Shown in pieces: positions 31,900 through 39,952 of a stretch of DNA of 64,000 nt. The notes beneath the pieces were generated by a model. The model was not told the DNA's origin. It did not search any database and saw only the letters and a list, made by a program, of their open reading frames with translations. Position numbers and translations under genes: made by a program. How positions within the stretch are numbered: the stretch's first letter is position 1; each line of letters begins with the position of its first letter. The DNA comes from CALNYZ01 sp942490945 (GTDB taxonomy: Bacteria; Pseudomonadota; Gammaproteobacteria; UBA6429; Thiohalophilaceae). Location of the stretch: assembly GCA_942490945.1 (NCBI GenBank), contig CALNYZ010000018.1:1302001-1366000 (forward strand), in the 5' to 3' direction.

Positions 31900-32790
31900 T
31901 TAGAGGTTCTCACTCCAGTGTAATTTGGCGCGCAATATTTCGTAGTGGTTATGTTTACAGGGATGGATCAAGCGCACCACTGCTTTTTTCTTCTTTATAT
32001 ATATCTTGTCACCACGATCGACTTGTAAGTTATTTTGTCCATCGCAGCTCACCATCACTTTGGAAGCCTGGTTGCCACTGATGCTTAATTCTATTTCACT
32101 CTCGCCATCGATCACAATCGGTCGATAGCTCATGCTGTGTGGACAAATTGGTACAAGGATCATCGCATTGACGTCGGGCTCCACAATTGGCCCACCACCG
32201 GAGAGTGCATACGCAGTGGAACCGGTCGGAGTCGAGACAATCAAACCGTCAGACCGCATATTGTTTAGAAACTTGCCATTGATATAGGTTTCCAGTTCGA
32301 CCATACGGGCGGTTTCCCATTTGTGCACCACCACGTCGTTAAATGCATCAGAGGCGCTGGTGCTGCCATCTTCATGCTGGATAGTGGTGGTCAGCATGAT
32401 ACGTTGCTCTTCTTCGTATTTGCCATCCAGGATCTCACCCATGCGAGTGGTCATTTCATTTGGTGAAATATCGACGAGAAAGCCGAGTCGACCCAGATTA
32501 ATGCCCAGTATGGGAATGTCATGTTTTATCAGGCTGCGCGCGGCACTGAGGAGTGTGCCATCGCCACCAAAGGTCACCGCGATATCGGCCTGTTTGCCTA
32601 TTTCATCAATACTGGCGATTTCAAAATTTTGTGGTGAAATGTTTTTGGCCGTGTCGGCATCGACAATGACGCGTAAATCACGCTTGTGCAGGTAGGAACA
32701 CATCCCCAGCAAGGTTTTATTGACCCCCGGGTCACCATATTTGCCAATCAGACCAACGGTATTAAAGGCTATTATCTCTTTTTTGCGCAT
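31900..32790 (-). CDS. nadK: NAD kinase
   Basis: NadK phosphorylates NAD+ to NADP+ using ATP. The 296-residue product shows the GGDGT motif in IAVTFGGDGTLLSAAR, the loop LGINLGRLGFLVDIS, the NAD-binding NDVVVHKWETARMVE (an NE/D variant of the NDVVLH motif), and RSDGLIVSTPTGSTAYALSGGGPIV followed by the C-terminal PICPHSMSYRPIVI. The ATG at 32790 is used; an upstream in-frame TTG at 32817 has no support. It is divergent from hrcA. Confidence 0.96.
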   Translation of the reverse strand: MRKKEIIAFNTVGLIGKYGDPGVNKTLLGMCSYLHKRDLRVIVDADTAKNISPQNFEIASIDEIGKQADIAVTFGGDGTLLSAARSLIKHDIPILGINLGRLGFLVDISPNEMTTRMGEILDGKYEEEQRIMLTTTIQHEDGSTSASDAFNDVVVHKWETARMVELETYINGKFLNNMRSDGLIVSTPTGSTAYALSGGGPIVEPDVNAMILVPICPHSMSYRPIVIDGESEIELSISGNQASKVMVSCDGQNNLQVDRGDKIYIKKKKAVVRLIHPCKHNHYEILRAKLHWSENL

Positions 32791-32885
32791 GGCTGCTAAC
32801 TTAGCACAAGCGTACAAACTCGGCTATTGGTCTGCCGTGCATAATTTTGCCCGGACGATGCGTATTAGCCATGTCGCTCATGGGC

Positions 32886-32912
32886 TTAGCACTCAGGTGA
32901 TTAGAGTGCTAA
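32886..32912. promoter_or_regulatory. CIRCE operator (HrcA binding site)
   Basis: TTAGCACTC, nine bases, GAGTGCTAA: a perfect match to the CIRCE inverted repeat. It lies 36 bp before the hrcA ATG and between hrcA and divergent nadK. HrcA bound here should repress hrcA (and genes read from it) until heat stress. Being palindromic, it could also affect nadK. Confidence 0.97.
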
Positions 32913-32948
32913 AATTGACCTATCTGGATCAGCGGTGTTGTGTAGTAT

Positions 32949-33992
32949 ATGACGAATAACACAGAACTCTCGGCACGTGCACAAGGGCTATTAAAATCGC
33001 TCATCGATCGCTACATCAGCGATGGCCAGCCTGTAGGTTCACGGGCACTGGCCAAAGACATGGAAAATCAGCTCAGCCCCGCCACTATTCGTAATGTCAT
33101 GGCCGATCTGGAAGACCTGGGCCTGATTATGTCCCCGCATACCTCGGCCGGGCGTGTGCCGACGGTGAAAGGTTACCGGCTGTTTGTTGACCATCTTTTA
33201 ACCATTAAACCGCTACAAACCAAATTACTTCAACAGCTGGAAGCGAACCTGTGTCCGACTGACTCAGAACCGGATCAAGTAATTAGCAAGGCCACCAACT
33301 TGCTCTCGAGTATTACCAAAATGGCCGGCGTGGTGATGTTGCCTCGTCATACACAGTTCAAACTGCGTCAAATCGAATTTGTGCCTCTGACCGCGAGCCG
33401 TATCCTGGTGATTTTGGTGGTGAATAATGGCGAAGTCATTAATAAGGTCATCCAACCGGATCGGACTTATTCCATTACCGATCTGCAGCAAACGGCGAAT
33501 TACCTGAATCAGGAATTTGTCGGCTCCGATTTAAAAAATATTCGCAGCAAGGTGCTGGCCAGCATGCAGGAAGTACGAGAAGACATGGCCAAAATCATGA
33601 CCAGCGCCGTCGATATGGCCGATCAGGTCATTGCACAAAGTACCGATGATGATTGCCTGATTGCCGGTCAAACCAACCTCATGCATTACAGTGAAATGGG
33701 GGATCTGGACAAACTGCGCAAGCTGTTTGATGCCTTTAACACGCGTCAGGACATCCTGCATTTACTCGACCATTCCATTCAGGCAACCGGAATCAACATC
33801 TTTATTGGTGAAGAATCCGGCTATGCCGCCTTCGATGGGGTATCAGTGGTGACTTCTCCCTACAAACAGGACAACGAGGTGGTCGGTGTGCTGGGGGTGA
33901 TCGGTCCCACTCGAATGGCCTATGACCATGTCATTCCGGTCGTCGACGTGACCGCGAAATTGCTGGGTTCCATCCTTAACTCAGAAAAATAG
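32949..33992 (+). CDS. hrcA: Heat-inducible transcription repressor HrcA
   Basis: HrcA binds CIRCE and depends on GroEL for activity. The 347-residue product has the N-terminal winged helix (ARAQGLLKSLIDRYISDGQPVGSRALAKDM, LSPATIRNVMADLEDLGLI, PHTSAGRVPTVKGYRLFVD), a GAF-like middle, and the C-terminal GEESGYAAFDGVSVVTSPYK with GVLGVIGPTRMAYDHVIPVV. It is the first gene after a perfect CIRCE site and is followed by grpE, dnaK and dnaJ. Confidence 0.96.
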   Translation: MTNNTELSARAQGLLKSLIDRYISDGQPVGSRALAKDMENQLSPATIRNVMADLEDLGLIMSPHTSAGRVPTVKGYRLFVDHLLTIKPLQTKLLQQLEANLCPTDSEPDQVISKATNLLSSITKMAGVVMLPRHTQFKLRQIEFVPLTASRILVILVVNNGEVINKVIQPDRTYSITDLQQTANYLNQEFVGSDLKNIRSKVLASMQEVREDMAKIMTSAVDMADQVIAQSTDDDCLIAGQTNLMHYSEMGDLDKLRKLFDAFNTRQDILHLLDHSIQATGINIFIGEESGYAAFDGVSVVTSPYKQDNEVVGVLGVIGPTRMAYDHVIPVVDVTAKLLGSILNSEK

Positions 33993-34091
33993 CCAATTTA
34001 ATGCTGCCGGACTTGAGACTGGTCGTACATGACCTTATATCGGCAGTGGAATTATGTTGTATCACTATGAAGAATCAATGGGGAGACCTGA

Positions 34092-34700
34092 ATGAGTAAT
34101 GAAGAGCAGCAAAATGTTGAATCACCCGTAAACAATGATGAGGAAGCTGCCTATGACCAGGGTGATGACAAAGCTAGCAGCACCGACGCATTAAACGAGC
34201 AACTCGCTGCCGCACAGGCCAAAGCCGAGGAAAACTGGGATTTGGCATTACGCACCAAGGCGGAAATGGAAAACCTGCAACGCCGCAGTGCCCGTGATGT
34301 TGAAAATGCCCATAAATTTGCGCTGGAGCGATTTGCCAACGAATTACTCCCCGTACTCGATAGTCTGGAAATGGGCATACAAGCTGCCCAGGGCGAAGGC
34401 GCCAGCGTCGAGAGTTTACGTGAAGGCACCGAACTCACCCTGAAAATGTTTAAACAATGTATCGAAAAATTTGGCATTCAGGCACTGCATCCAGTTGGCG
34501 AAGCGTTCAATCCGGAACACCATCAGGCCATGACCATGATAGACCACCCGGACCACGGCCCGAACATGGTCGTCGATGTCATGCAAAAGGGCTATTTGCT
34601 CAATGATCGGCTGATACGGCCCGCCATGGTGGTGGTCTCAAAAAGCGCAACCAAGCCAGCCAATACAGAAAATAGTACAAATGTGGATGAAGAGGCTTGA
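34092..34700 (+). CDS. grpE: Nucleotide exchange factor GrpE
   Basis: GrpE releases ADP from DnaK. The 202-residue protein has an acidic low-complexity N-terminus (1-40), a long coiled coil (about 40-95; AKAEENWDLALRTKAEMENLQRRSARDVENA), and the beta domain with VGEAFNPEHHQAMTMID and VVDVMQKGYLLNDRLIRPAMVVVSK. A GGGGAGA ribosome site precedes the ATG. It lies 100 bp after hrcA and 205 bp before dnaK. Confidence 0.96.
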   Translation: MSNEEQQNVESPVNNDEEAAYDQGDDKASSTDALNEQLAAAQAKAEENWDLALRTKAEMENLQRRSARDVENAHKFALERFANELLPVLDSLEMGIQAAQGEGASVESLREGTELTLKMFKQCIEKFGIQALHPVGEAFNPEHHQAMTMIDHPDHGPNMVVDVMQKGYLLNDRLIRPAMVVVSKSATKPANTENSTNVDEEA

Positions 34701-34779
34701 AGTCGCTGATTTAACCCCTATTTATGTAACAGATTTGAAACATTATCTTATTAATTAAACTGAAATTAATGGCATAAAG

Positions 34780-34873
34780 CGGATGATGACAAGGCGAAAA
34801 CAAATTCAAAAGCGCTGCATACACGCCAGTATGTGAGCTTTATGAATTTGTTTTTAACACAGTCAGCGCCGTT
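34780..34873. repeat. Imperfect palindromic element between grpE and dnaK
   Basis: Nested inverted repeats: outer TGAC/GTCA ends, ACAAATTCA/TGAATTTGT (9 bp perfect, 34800-34808 with 34843-34851), then AGC/GCT and GCATAC/GTATGT inside. The whole folds into one long stem-loop of about 90 nt and ends 32 bp before dnaK. The design is that of a short MITE-like intergenic repeat; it may also shape grpE-dnaK read-through. Confidence 0.6.
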
Positions 34874-34905
34874 TTAGGACATCAAGAAAATTGGAGTAAC
34901 ACACT

Positions 34906-36846
34906 ATGGGAAAAATAATCGGAATCGACCTGGGCACCACCAACTCATGTGTTGCCGTAATGGAAGGTGGTAAGCCTAAAGTCATCGAAAACAGTGAAGG
35001 TGATCGCACCACACCGTCCGTTGTTGCCTTTACCGGCGACGAAGTATTGGTTGGCCAGTCAGCCAAGCGTCAATCCGTTACCAATCCGGCCAACACCCTG
35101 TTTGCCGTGAAACGTTTAATCGGGCGTAAATTTACCGATGCCGAAGTACAAAAAGATATCGGCATGGTGCCCTACAAAATTATCAAGGCAGACAATGGCG
35201 ATGCCTGGGTAGAAGCCCACGGTACCAAGATGGCACCACCGGAAATATCCGCACGCGTGTTGCAAAAAATGAAAAAGACCGCGGAAGATTATCTGGGTGA
35301 ACCCGTTACCGAAGCGGTTATTACCGTACCGGCCTATTTCAATGACTCACAACGCCAGGCCACCAAAGATGCAGGCAAGATTGCCGGTCTGGATGTGAAA
35401 CGTATTATTAACGAACCCACCGCCGCTGCGTTGGCGTTTGGTATGGATAAAAAAGAAGGCGATCGCAAAATTGCGGTTTACGATTTGGGTGGTGGTACCT
35501 TTGATATCTCCATCATCGAAATTGCCGAAATCGACGGCGAACACCAGATCGAAGTACTCTCCACCAATGGTGATACTTTCTTAGGTGGTGAAGACTTTGA
35601 TATGCGTCTGATCGATTACCTTGCCGAAACCTTCAAGAAAGAACAGGGTTTCGATTTGAAAGGTGATCCACTGGCCCTGCAACGCTTAAAAGAAGCCGCA
35701 GAAAAAGCCAAGATCGAATTATCTTCCGGTCAGCAAACCGATGTGAACTTACCTTACATCACCGCGGATGCGAGTGGTCCGAAACATTTAAACATTAAAG
35801 TGACCCGCGCCAAGCTCGAATCACTGGTCGAAGAATTGATTGCCCGTTCCATCGAGCCATGTAAAACCGCAATGAAAGATGCCGGCGTCTCCGTATCGGA
35901 AATCGACGATGTCATTCTGGTCGGTGGTCAGTCACGTATGCCCAAAGTACAGGAAGCCGTTAAAGACTTCTTTGGCAAGGAACCACGCCGTGACGTGAAT
36001 CCCGATGAAGCCGTTGCCGTTGGTGCCGCGATTCAGGGTGGTGTCTTAGGTGGCGAAGTAAAAGACGTGTTATTGCTCGACGTCACACCGCTGTCACTGG
36101 GTATCGAAACCCTCGGTGGGGTGATGACCAAACTCATCGACAAGAACACCACCATTCCAACCAAGGCGAACCAGGTGTTTTCAACAGCCGACGATAATCA
36201 AAGCGCAGTAACCGTGCATGTGTTACAGGGGGAGCGTGAACGTGCCGATGCGAATAAATCGCTGGGCCGGTTTGACTTGCAAGACATTCCACCGGCACCA
36301 CGCGGTGTTCCACAAGTGGAAGTGACTTTTGATATTGATGCCAATGGTATTTTGCATGTATCAGCCAAAGATAAAGGTACTGGCAAGGAACAATCCATTG
36401 TGATTAAAGCTTCCAGTGGTTTGTCGGATGATGAAATCGACAAAATGGTCAAAGACGCTGAAGCACATGCTGCAGAAGACAAACAATTCCAGGCCGATGT
36501 CGCGACACGTAACTCAGCCGATGCACTGGTGCATGCAACCAAAAAGAGCATGGCCGAACTGGGTGACAAACTCGAATCGTCAGAACGTGCCAATATCGAA
36601 TCGGCTGTAGCCGATCTCGAAACCGCGTTAAAAGGCACTGACATTGCACAAATCGAAGCGAAGTCAAAAGCCCTGAGTGAAGCGTCTGCGAAAATGGCCG
36701 AAAAACTCTACGCCGACCAGGCTGCAGCCGGTGGCGCGCCCGGATCAGAAGGGGGCGCAGAAGGTGCACAAGCAGGTGCGAATTCGAAAAAAGCCGACGA
36801 TGACGTTGTCGATGCAGAATTCGAAGAAGTTAACGAAAAGAAATAA
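34906..36846 (+). CDS. dnaK: Chaperone DnaK (Hsp70)
   Basis: The 646-residue protein is the main Hsp70. The ATPase domain shows IIGIDLGTTNSCVAVMEGG, DAGKIAGLDVKRIINEPTAAALAFG, AVYDLGGGTFDISIIEI and VILVGGQSRMPKVQ; the linker is DVLLLDVTPLSLGIET; the substrate domain is followed by a helical lid and the C-terminal tail DDVVDAEFEEVNEKK, close to the EEVKDKK-type end. A GGAG ribosome site precedes the ATG. It lies in the hrcA-grpE-dnaK-dnaJ order but is separated from dnaJ by 526 bp of repeats. Confidence 0.98.
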   Translation: MGKIIGIDLGTTNSCVAVMEGGKPKVIENSEGDRTTPSVVAFTGDEVLVGQSAKRQSVTNPANTLFAVKRLIGRKFTDAEVQKDIGMVPYKIIKADNGDAWVEAHGTKMAPPEISARVLQKMKKTAEDYLGEPVTEAVITVPAYFNDSQRQATKDAGKIAGLDVKRIINEPTAAALAFGMDKKEGDRKIAVYDLGGGTFDISIIEIAEIDGEHQIEVLSTNGDTFLGGEDFDMRLIDYLAETFKKEQGFDLKGDPLALQRLKEAAEKAKIELSSGQQTDVNLPYITADASGPKHLNIKVTRAKLESLVEELIARSIEPCKTAMKDAGVSVSEIDDVILVGGQSRMPKVQEAVKDFFGKEPRRDVNPDEAVAVGAAIQGGVLGGEVKDVLLLDVTPLSLGIETLGGVMTKLIDKNTTIPTKANQVFSTADDNQSAVTVHVLQGERERADANKSLGRFDLQDIPPAPRGVPQVEVTFDIDANGILHVSAKDKGTGKEQSIVIKASSGLSDDEIDKMVKDAEAHAAEDKQFQADVATRNSADALVHATKKSMAELGDKLESSERANIESAVADLETALKGTDIAQIEAKSKALSEASAKMAEKLYADQAAAGGAPGSEGGAEGAQAGANSKKADDDVVDAEFEEVNEKK

Positions 36847-36861
36847 GTTATATCACCAAAG

Positions 36862-36907
36862 CACCAACCCTAATTCCGGAAGCGCCTGCGCTCTCCGGAA
36901 TTTGGTG
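36862..36907. repeat. Long hairpin after dnaK
   Basis: CACCAA ... AATTCCGGAAGCGC - GCGCTCTCCGGAATT ... TTGGTG folds as an extended interrupted stem 18 bp after the dnaK stop. There is no T tract, so it is more likely an RNA-stabilising or processing hairpin than a classical terminator. Its core belongs to the ATTCCGG repeat family. Confidence 0.6.
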
Positions 36908-36941
36908 TGTAAAGAATAGAGTAAAGTAAAGCAAAGGGATG

Positions 36942-37165
36942 ATGATTATCCTGTCATTCCGGAAATGCGTAGCATTATCCGGAATCTGGCGAGCAAGATG
37001 ATTATCCCGTCATTCCGGAAATGCGTAGCATTATCCGGAATCTGGCGAGTAATATGATTATCCCGTCATTCCGGAAATGCGTAGCATTATCCGGAATCTG
37101 GCGAGTAATATGATTATCCCGTCATTCCGGAAATGCGTAGCATTATCCGGAATCTGGCGAGTAAA
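36942..37165. repeat. Four tandem 56-bp repeats with ATTCCGG palindromes, dnaK-dnaJ gap
   Basis: Exact period of 56 bp with starts at 36942, 36998, 37054 and 37110. Each unit holds CATTCCGGA, AATGCGTAGCAT and TCCGGAATC, an inverted repeat. Copies are almost identical, pointing to recent tandem amplification. The remaining gap (37166-37372) holds another long imperfect palindrome starting CATTCCCG and ending CGGGAATCC (about 37222-37300). No gene is seen. Confidence 0.85.
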
Positions 37166-37372
37166 GTGTTAAGTACTGTAAATGTAAATCATCACTGCGG
37201 TCATATACAATTTCTTTGCTCGTCATTCCCGAGGACACCTGGAGCCAAAGGCGAAGGTGGGCATAATGAAGCGCGAAGCGTTTCTATGACACGGGAATCC
37301 AGATTTTAGTAATGTGAAATGTTTTCAGTTTAATCTGTAAATAAAGATGTAATTAACCGGGCACAAAAGAAT

Positions 37373-38512
37373 ATGTCAAAACGCGATTATTACGAAGTAC
37401 TCGGTGTCAATAACGACGCCAGTGAAGCGGAAATAAAAAAAGCTTTCAAACGCATGGCCATGAAATACCATCCGGATCGCAACCCGGATAATGCCGAAGC
37501 GCTGGAGAAATTCAAGGAAGCCAAGGAAGCGAATGACGTATTGAGTGATAAACAAAAACGCGCCATGTACGATCAGTTCGGTCATGCCGGTGTGGAAGGT
37601 GGAGCAGGTGGTGGCGCCGGCTTCGGTGGCGGTGGTGCCAGCTTCAGCGATGTATTCGGTGATGTGTTTGGCGATATCTTCGGTGGTGGCCGTGGTGGTG
37701 CGGGTGGGCAACGCGTGTATCGCGGCGCCGATTTACGTTTTAACCTGGAACTGGATCTGGAAGAAGCCGTCGCCGGTAAAGAAGTACAAATACGCGTGCC
37801 GACCCACGTCGCCTGCGATGAATGTAATGGCAGCGGCGCGAAAAAAGGCACCAAGCCACAAACCTGTACCACCTGTGGCGGACATGGCCAGGTGCGTATG
37901 CAACAAGGTTTCTTTTCCCTGCAACAAACCTGTCCGCGATGTCATGGCTCCGGCCAGATGATCAGCGACCCCTGTAACACATGTCAGGGCCACGGCCGCG
38001 TACAAAAAAGCAAAACCCTGTCCGTGAAAGTGCCAGCCGGTGTCGATACAGGTGATCGTATTCGCTTAACGGGTGAAGGTGAAGCCGGTGAAAACAGCGG
38101 GCCACCGGGTGATTTATATGTACACATCAATGTGCGCCCGCATGAAATCTTTCAACGCGATGGCAACGATTTATATTGTGAAGTGCCCATCAGCATTACC
38201 GCGGCTATCCTTGGTGGCGAATACGAAATCCCCACACTCGATGGTCGTGTAAAATTAAAAATCCCCGCCGAAACCCAAACCGGTAAAATGTTCCGCCTGC
38301 GTGGCAAAGGCGTCAAAGCCGTGCGCAGTCACACAACCGGTGATCTGATGTGCAAGGTTGCCATCGAAACACCGGTTAACCTCACCAAAAAGCAAAAAGA
38401 ACTCTTGCAAGAACTGGATGACAATTTAAAAAACGATACCGTCAACCACAGCCCGCGTGCCTCAACCTGGCTGGATGGCGTGAAAAAGTTTTTTGAGAAT
38501 ATGAAAGGCTAA
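37373..38512 (+). CDS. dnaJ: Co-chaperone DnaJ (Hsp40)
   Basis: DnaJ delivers substrates to DnaK and stimulates its ATPase. The 379-residue product has the J domain (YYEVLGVNNDASEAEIKKAF; HPD in MKYHPDRNPDN), a Gly/Phe-rich linker (about 75-115), the zinc domain with four repeats CDECNGSG, CTTCGGHG, CPRCHGSG and CNTCQGHG, and the C-terminal substrate domain (VPAGVDTGDRIRLTGEGEAG). It is the last gene of the heat-shock run. The usual next gene, dapB, is displaced 14 kb downstream. Confidence 0.98.
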   Translation: MSKRDYYEVLGVNNDASEAEIKKAFKRMAMKYHPDRNPDNAEALEKFKEAKEANDVLSDKQKRAMYDQFGHAGVEGGAGGGAGFGGGGASFSDVFGDVFGDIFGGGRGGAGGQRVYRGADLRFNLELDLEEAVAGKEVQIRVPTHVACDECNGSGAKKGTKPQTCTTCGGHGQVRMQQGFFSLQQTCPRCHGSGQMISDPCNTCQGHGRVQKSKTLSVKVPAGVDTGDRIRLTGEGEAGENSGPPGDLYVHINVRPHEIFQRDGNDLYCEVPISITAAILGGEYEIPTLDGRVKLKIPAETQTGKMFRLRGKGVKAVRSHTTGDLMCKVAIETPVNLTKKQKELLQELDDNLKNDTVNHSPRASTWLDGVKKFFENMKG

Positions 38513-38525
38513 ATCTTTTTTATTT

Positions 38526-38763
38526 GTCATTCCGGCCAAGCGCGAAGCGCGCGAGCCGGGATCTCAGCCGGTGGGGTCAGCAGCCGTCGTGTGGCTCTGA
38601 CCCTAATCTATTATTCCGGCCAAGTACGGAGTTCGCGAGCCGGAATCTAGAAGTACAAATCCGCTTGTCATTAATTTACCCCGTCATTCCGGCCAAGTGC
38701 GAAGCGCGCGAGCCGGAATCTCAGCCGGTGGGGTCAGCAGCCGTCGTGTGGCTCTGACCCCAC
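38526..38763. repeat. Two composite REP units of about 80 bp plus one ATTCCGG element
   Basis: The unit CATTCCGGCCAAG ... CGAGCCGG-ATCTCAGCC followed by GTGGGGTCAGCAGCC ... GGCTCTGACCC occurs at 38526-38604 and again at 38682-38763, nearly identical. Each joins one ATTCCGG element with one GGGGTCAG element (stems at 38573-38603 and 38730-38761). Another ATTCCGG hairpin lies at about 38612-38648. The second unit supplies the last codons of the minus-strand lipoprotein frame. Confidence 0.8.
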
Positions 38764-39478
38764 TCACTAAAGTACTGATTTTCGTTATCGAAACATCAAT
38801 CAAAGTTTCCGTGCTACACGCTGGAGTTAGTGTAAGAGTGCCAGCCGTAATCGTAAAGATATTGGCACCATTAGAGACTTGCCGTGAATAGTAATTCAGA
38901 CACTGTGTAGATCCTGCGGTTGGCTTGCCTGCTATATAAAGAAAGCACGTGGAAGTACAGCCGGAAATGTAAACATGAACGTTAACATTATCCCCGGAAA
39001 GCGAGAAAACACTGGCAGGTGTTGGTTGAATAAAGGTAGGCGATGGCGGGAAGTAAATGACGGTACCAGGCGCTGAAATATGCGAGGCCCTGTTAAGCGA
39101 AATAGTAGCTTGTGAATAGTTTGTATAAGTATCTGCAGGTAGTTGCATTACATACTTATAACTAACAATGCACAGGGTTCCTGTTCTTGTTCCACAGTCT
39201 TCAACGACTTGCTCTGTAACGGGTATGGGTACGCCCGCAAGATTGACAGTTAAGGTATCACCACTTCCCAATTTTAAATATTCACCGCCAGCACCTTTAT
39301 GCAACCATATTTCATTAAAGAAAACGTCAATCCATATATCTGAGGTCATGGTATTGCTGGTGTCATCACTATATCTATATTCAGTTTCCCCTCCAGGTAT
39401 ACCACCACCGCAAGATGACAGGAAAAATGCCAATATCAATACATGTATGGTTGAAAACCCCATAATAGCCTTACCCAT
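38684..39478 (-). CDS. Uncharacterised lipoprotein, 3' end extended into a REP element
   Basis: A 264-residue product with a lipoprotein signal (LILAFFLSSC, Cys about 23) followed by GGGIPGGETEYRYSDD. The body is Ser/Thr-rich with predicted beta strands and several cysteines (EDCGTRTGTLC, SGCTSTCFLYIAG). I recognise no family. The last ~25 residues (GVRATRRLLTPPAEIPARA and so on) are a translation of the composite REP at 38682-38763, so the original stop was probably lost by repeat insertion. It lies next to the large YD-repeat protein, on the opposite strand. Confidence 0.6.
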   Translation of the reverse strand: MGKAIMGFSTIHVLILAFFLSSCGGGIPGGETEYRYSDDTSNTMTSDIWIDVFFNEIWLHKGAGGEYLKLGSGDTLTVNLAGVPIPVTEQVVEDCGTRTGTLCIVSYKYVMQLPADTYTNYSQATISLNRASHISAPGTVIYFPPSPTFIQPTPASVFSLSGDNVNVHVYISGCTSTCFLYIAGKPTAGSTQCLNYYSRQVSNGANIFTITAGTLTLTPACSTETLIDVSITKISTLVSGVRATRRLLTPPAEIPARALRTWPE

Positions 39479-39952
39479 AATTATTTATTTCCCATCGTAT
39501 GATAATTATTTATTATTAGTTGAAATCACAATACCGAACTCACGTGCGCATCATTCTAATAATTGGTGAAAAATAAAGCAAAAATATTGCTTTCAAAATA
39601 TTATTGCGATATTGTGAGTAATAAATAAAATAAAACCCAAACTATTAAATTTGGTCATAACAAGAATTATTAGAATTTTAAAAAAATTGGTAGTGGTTAT
39701 TTATTCTATCAATACGGACACCCCCCCAGTCCAGTTAAATTGAATTTAAACAGTGCAACGGATGCACAAAAAAGTGGCGCTTATCCTGCAGCGCGTGGAT
39801 AAATGCTGTGTGGCGTTTATCGCGTTGGGGATAAAGAAAATTGGTTCGGTTCAGACCGTTACTATGCGGGTTGTATTAGCAAGGTAAGTAGAGTGTGTTT
39901 GAAAAAATGGGTTAGCTAAGCGCACGAATAACGACAATAAAAAAGGTCAGTC
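39479..39952. other. A+T-rich intergenic region before the YD-repeat protein gene
   Basis: A 474-bp gap. The first half is very A+T rich. The second half (about 39740-39890) has a more coding-like composition, with a broken frame containing CGVYRVGDKENWFGSDRYYA, possibly a decayed gene fragment. No clear promoter is recognised; AAAAAGG before the next ATG is its ribosome site. Confidence 0.4.

Noticed and set aside
36942..37165. Regular repeats resembling a CRISPR array
   Set aside because: The whole 56-bp unit is repeated with no unique spacers, and no cas genes are near; it is a tandem palindromic repeat.
39740..39890. Possible small gene before the YD-repeat protein
   Set aside because: The frame with CGVYRVGDKENWFGSD is broken by stops and has no start or ribosome site; at best a remnant.
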